A DNA stretch of 34,203 bases from a virus. Shown here one piece after another: positions 32,192 through 34,203 of the stretch. Position 1 is the first letter of the stretch, and the number at the start of each line of letters is the position of its first letter. The translations under genes were made by a program, and so were the position numbers. The stretch spans positions 1-34,203 of IMG/VR virus record IMGVR_UViG_3300021478_000084; one strand, given 5' to 3'. The notes below the pieces were generated by a model, which was not told the DNA's origin, did not search any database, and worked only from the letters and a program-made list of their open reading frames with translations.

Positions 32192-32231
32192 AAAAAAAAT
32201 AGGGGGTGGCTCACCCGGTGAGCTACCCCCT
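32190..32231 (-). terminator. Strong minus-strand intrinsic terminator after the RHH gene
   Basis: On the minus strand a 14-bp stem (AGGGGGTAGCTCAC with its partner, one G-U pair; 32231-32218 with 32214-32201, three-base loop) is followed by A and ten T (32199-32190). It would end the transcript of the ribbon-helix-helix gene after crossing the small 43-aa gene in antisense. The plus strand has no T-run after the stem. Confidence 0.85.
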
Positions 32232-32248
32232 GACAAGGAGAACGAACA

Positions 32249-32380
32249 ATGCCTCCTCTGGGCAATTACGCACAGCAACAACAACAGCCCGGCCAGCAGA
32301 CGCAAGGTGCCCCCAGCGCACCGCCTCCGCAGCCGCTTCCACAGAATGGCCCCGTCCCGCGCGGTCCCCAGCCGCGCTAG
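32249..32380 (+). CDS. Tiny Gln/Pro-rich protein (43 aa)
   Basis: A strong AGGAG (32236-32240) lies eight bases before ATG. The product begins MPPLGNYAQQQQQPGQQTQG and ends PVPRGPQPR. It is disordered, with no hydrophobic segment. Its TAG stop overlaps the TAG stop of the convergent ribbon-helix-helix gene by two bases. The excellent ribosome-binding site and the exact interlocking of stops argue that it is translated. It may be a small virion peptide like its Pro-rich neighbour; the function is unknown. Confidence 0.6.
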   Translation: MPPLGNYAQQQQQPGQQTQGAPSAPPPQPLPQNGPVPRGPQPR

Positions 32381-32685
32381 GCGGCCTGCCCCTTCTGCTT
32401 GTCGAGTTCATGGGCGAGGCGCACCGCCGAACGCGCAATGGCGTGCAGCCGCCGGATGCGGTCCTGCATGGGGCTGAGCTTGCGCACGGGCTTCAGGTCT
32501 TCCTCCTGATCGAGGCGCTGCCGGATGAAGGCGCGCAACAGATCGCCGTAAGAGTAGCCGGGACGTTCCACTCGCGCCCTCTCGAGAAGCACGGTCAATG
32601 CCCGATAATCGTCCCCCGACACCAGCACACTGATCTGCTTGGAGGAACGGAACAGCTGTGGACGTCCCTGCATGATGGCTTTCAT
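32377..32685 (-). CDS. Ribbon-helix-helix-like DNA-binding protein (102 aa)
   Basis: The frame opens at 32766, but ATG 32685 removes an unlikely N-terminus and places the start after the TATAAA-containing non-coding region. Residues 16-22 (KQISVLV) would be the beta-ribbon, 24-38 the first helix (GDDYRALTVLLERAR) and 45-59 the second (SYGDLLRAFIRQRLD), as in CopG/Arc proteins. A basic helical tail follows (RRLHAIARSAVRLAHELDKQ). RHH proteins usually repress their own promoter through inverted repeats. A TTTTCCC/GGGAAAA dyad lies 10 bases upstream. It could control the divergent genes leading to terL. No toxin partner is seen. Confidence 0.65.
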   Translation of the reverse strand: MKAIMQGRPQLFRSSKQISVLVSGDDYRALTVLLERARVERPGYSYGDLLRAFIRQRLDQEEDLKPVRKLSPMQDRIRRLHAIARSAVRLAHELDKQKGQAA

Positions 32686-32695
32686 TTTATATTTG

Positions 32696-32712
32696 TTTTC
32701 CCGCTGGGAAAA
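32696..32712. promoter_or_regulatory. Dyad TTTTCCC-N3-GGGAAAA, candidate RHH operator
   Basis: A perfect seven-bp inverted repeat with a three-base centre lies between the divergent RHH and BppU-like genes, 10 bases from the RHH start. It is a natural autoregulatory operator. It resembles a Noc-type site in sequence but has an extra three-base centre, so I do not call it one. Confidence 0.5.
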
Positions 32713-32723
32713 GACTTTTCTTC

Positions 32724-32751
32724 CAGGTACTGTATTTTGCGATAACCTGCA
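32724..32751. promoter_or_regulatory. Dyad CAGGTA-N14-AACCTG(CA) before the BppU-like gene
   Basis: CAGGTA (32724-32729) and AACCTGCA (32744-32751) have half-site centres 20 bp apart, as at 31470. The right half lies three bases before ATG 32755, where a Shine-Dalgarno would be expected and none is seen. Binding here would block translation-initiation-proximal transcription of the terL-ward operon. Confidence 0.5.
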
Positions 32752-32754
32752 TGC

Positions 32755-33162
32755 ATGGCGAAGCAACAGGACATCACCGTCTTCCAGGGCGACAACTGGG
32801 CCGCCATGGTCACGGTCTCTAACCCCGACCGCACCCCAGCCGATTTGACCGGCTACACGGCCAAGGCGCAGATGCGCGAGGGGATCGCGGACCAGTCGTG
32901 GTTCGTCGCGGCGGAGTTCACCTGCGCCGTCGTCCTGCCCAACCTGATCTCGCTCTCGCTCACCAGCGACCAGACCACGCTCCTGAGGCAGAGCGCCTAC
33001 CTGTGGGACTTGCAGGTCGTCTCACCCGCTGGCATCGTCAGCACGCTGCTCGGCGGTGCGGTGCAGATCCTCTTCGAGGTGACGCGCATCGTGCAAACCC
33101 CCATATCGCCGGTCGATGCGCGGCAGCTGGCCGAGGCCGACGCGCTGAGGAGGAATCGATGA
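32755..33162 (+). CDS. Ig-like/BppU-N-like virion protein (135 aa)
   Basis: The sequence [39 protein letters not shown], then [14 protein letters not shown] and [26 protein letters not shown], follows the beta-sandwich pattern of the N-terminal domain of BppU-type baseplate proteins and similar phage fibre-attachment domains (DLTGYxxxxxxR ... LTxxQT ... YxWDL). It is immediately followed, with an ATGA overlap, by a collagen-like gene. The two may make a composite fibre or decoration. There is no clear ribosome-binding site. Confidence 0.7.
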   Translation: MAKQQDITVFQGDNWAAMVTVSNPDRTPADLTGYTAKAQMREGIADQSWFVAAEFTCAVVLPNLISLSLTSDQTTLLRQSAYLWDLQVVSPAGIVSTLLGGAVQILFEVTRIVQTPISPVDARQLAEADALRRNR

Positions 33163-33461
33163 GCCAAGCGAGCTTCACCGCCAGCCTGCCGGGCGTCTCC
33201 GGCTTTACCGCCGCGCTCGCGCCGGGCATCCCGATCCCCGGCCCCGTAGGGCCACAGGGACCGCAGGGCGTCCCCGGGCCGACCGGGCCGATAGGACCGC
33301 TGGGCGTCGGCCCGATGGGGCCTGCCGGGCCGCAGGGCATCCCCGGCAATCAGGGCGTCCCCGGCCCGCAAGGGCCGCCCGGACCACCCGGGCCGAGCTA
33401 CCTCGCGGTGCTCCAGCAGCTCGAGCAGCGCATCGCGGCCCTCGAGAGCAAGATGGGCTAG
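33159..33461 (+). CDS. Collagen-like fibre protein (100 aa)
   Basis: The frame opens far upstream, but ATG 33159 has AGGAGGAA just before it and an ATGA overlap with the previous stop. After a short N-terminus ([22 protein letters not shown]) there are about 18 Gly-X-Y triplets rich in Pro and Gln ([20 protein letters not shown] and onward). The C-terminus is a short heptad coiled coil ([19 protein letters not shown]), a likely trimerisation clamp. It should form a trimeric collagen-like stalk on the virion. It is encoded between a BppU-like protein and terL. Confidence 0.85.
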   Translation: MSQASFTASLPGVSGFTAALAPGIPIPGPVGPQGPQGVPGPTGPIGPLGVGPMGPAGPQGIPGNQGVPGPQGPPGPPGPSYLAVLQQLEQRIAALESKMG

Positions 33462-33465
33462 CCCC

Positions 33466-34203
33466 ATGGCCGCGCCCGACCTCGATTACTTCGAAAAGAA
33501 TTTCGCGTTCCTCCCGGCGAACGTGCAGAACGCCGTGCGCGAGCAGCTGGTGCGGCTGCGGGGCGGCGATCCGGTGGTCGAGTCGCGCGAGAACTTCCTC
33601 TCCTTCGTGCGCCGCGTCTGGCCGCAGTACGTCCATGGCCGCCACCACGACGTCATGGCGGAGGCCTTCGAGCGCATCGAGCGCGGCGAGCTGAAGCGCT
33701 GCATCATCAACATGCCGCCGCGCTCGACCAAGAGCCGCTTCACGAGCATCCTGTTTCCGGCATGGTATCTGGGCCGCCACCCGGAACGGAAGATCTTCGA
33801 GGCCTCTCACTCGGCCTCGCTCAGTGGCGACTTCGGGCGCGACCTGCGCAACCTCGTGCGCACCGAGGAGTACCAGGAGATCTTCCCCGGCGTGATCCTG
33901 CGCCAGGACTCGCGCGCGGCCCACCGCTGGAGCACCAAGCAGGGCGGCGAGTACTTCGCGATTGGGAAGACCGGCGGCGCTGCCGGTAAGGGCGGCGATC
34001 TGGTCGTGATCGACGATCCCCATTCGGAGCAGGACGTCCTCAAGAACGCGCGCCATGAGTTCGCCAAGACCTGGAGCTGGTATCTGGCCGGGCCGCGCCA
34101 GCGCCTCCAGCCGGGCGCGGCAATTCTGGTCGTGATGACGCGCTGGGGGCCGGAGGATCTCACCGGCCAGCTGATCCGGCAGTACACCGAGACCGACGAG
34201 GAG
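33466..34203 (+). CDS. terL: Terminase large subunit (3'-truncated by window edge; 246 residues present)
   Basis: The frame runs off the window with no stop. ATG 33466 lies four bases after the collagen gene stop. The protein is the packaging motor. The adenine-binding/N-terminal region is FLSFVRRVWPQYVHGRHHDVMAEAFERI. The Walker A-like motif MPPRSTKS (residues 83-90) has Thr in place of the usual Gly before Lys, as in several PPRxxKS terminases. Walker B is LVVIDDP (179-185). A conserved AILVVMTRW segment, corresponding to the coupling motif, lies near 218-226. The nuclease domain lies beyond the window. The encoded N-terminal part is intact. Confidence 0.93.
   Translation, partial: MAAPDLDYFEKNFAFLPANVQNAVREQLVRLRGGDPVVESRENFLSFVRRVWPQYVHGRHHDVMAEAFERIERGELKRCIINMPPRSTKSRFTSILFPAWYLGRHPERKIFEASHSASLSGDFGRDLRNLVRTEEYQEIFPGVILRQDSRAAHRWSTKQGGEYFAIGKTGGAAGKGGDLVVIDDPHSEQDVLKNARHEFAKTWSWYLAGPRQRLQPGAAILVVMTRWGPEDLTGQLIRQYTETDEE

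Noticed and set aside
32696-32712. Noc-type nucleoid-occlusion site
   Set aside because: The known site is TTTCCCGGGAAA without a gap. Here a three-base centre separates the halves, so an RHH operator is more likely.
1-34203. CRISPR array, insertion sequence or transposase
   Set aside because: No regularly spaced direct repeats with unique spacers and no transposase-like protein or terminal inverted repeats were found. The only tandem repeats are coding.

Overview
This is a roughly 34 kb, GC-rich piece of a tailed double-stranded DNA phage genome, or an integrated or plasmid form of one. Nearly every recognisable gene is a phage gene. They include a terminase large subunit (cut by the right edge), portal, scaffold-like protein, major capsid protein, a tail fibre ending in an intramolecular chaperone, several very large Gln/Pro/Ala-rich internal virion proteins and a tyrosine integrase. 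The large portal with a Gln/coiled-coil tail, the internal-protein module and the absence of a tape measure or sheath point to a short-tailed (podovirus-type) particle. The host cannot be named from the sequence. Codon use suggests a high-GC bacterium, and the integrase says the phage is probably temperate.

Layout: 1-12,069 (+) tail fibre, small virion proteins, a 640-aa structural protein, a GroES-like protein, scaffold and capsid, closed by a terminator. 12,115-17,506 (-) a 937-aa virion-associated protein and the portal. 17,678-20,610 (+) a tightly overlapping set of small proteins (zinc-finger-like, winged-helix, two-helix membrane protein, excisionase-like HTH). 20,603-21,880 (-) integrase with a structured upstream region. 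22,146-23,004 (-) an Acb2/Tad1-hook protein (cyclic-nucleotide sponge that counters CBASS/Thoeris-type immunity) and an unknown 202-aa partner. 23,039-31,280 (+) a GNAT-like protein and four big internal virion proteins, one with a lysozyme/transglycosylase-like domain. 31,239-34,203 small proteins on both strands (membrane, Pro-rich, ribbon-helix-helix, Ig-like/BppU-like, collagen-like), then terL. No gap between genes exceeds 300 bases. No DNA polymerase, helicase, primase, dedicated endolysin, ParA/ParB, tRNA or CRISPR array is seen. If such genes exist they lie outside the window.

Most genes are coupled by ATGA or TGATG overlaps, so control must act at a few junctions, and the most interesting signals lie there. 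(i) A perfect 16-bp chromosomal-type parS site, TGTTTCACGTGAAACA, lies at 31,453, with no parAB in sight. (ii) The motif AACCTGCA(AT) occurs at all four divergent gene junctions and upstream of the integrase; at three of them it is half of a dyad CAGGTW-N13/14-AACCTG. One dyad directly abuts parS. (iii) A strong minus-strand intrinsic terminator sits immediately before the portal Shine-Dalgarno, like an attenuator. (iv) The integrase leader carries two interleaved perfect complementarities that could form a pseudoknot over its ribosome-binding site and start codon. (v) Overlapping divergent -10 boxes precede the acb2 operon and the internal-virion operon. Together these suggest a compact lysogeny/expression switch, possibly tied to host chromosome-segregation proteins. 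That reading is inference.
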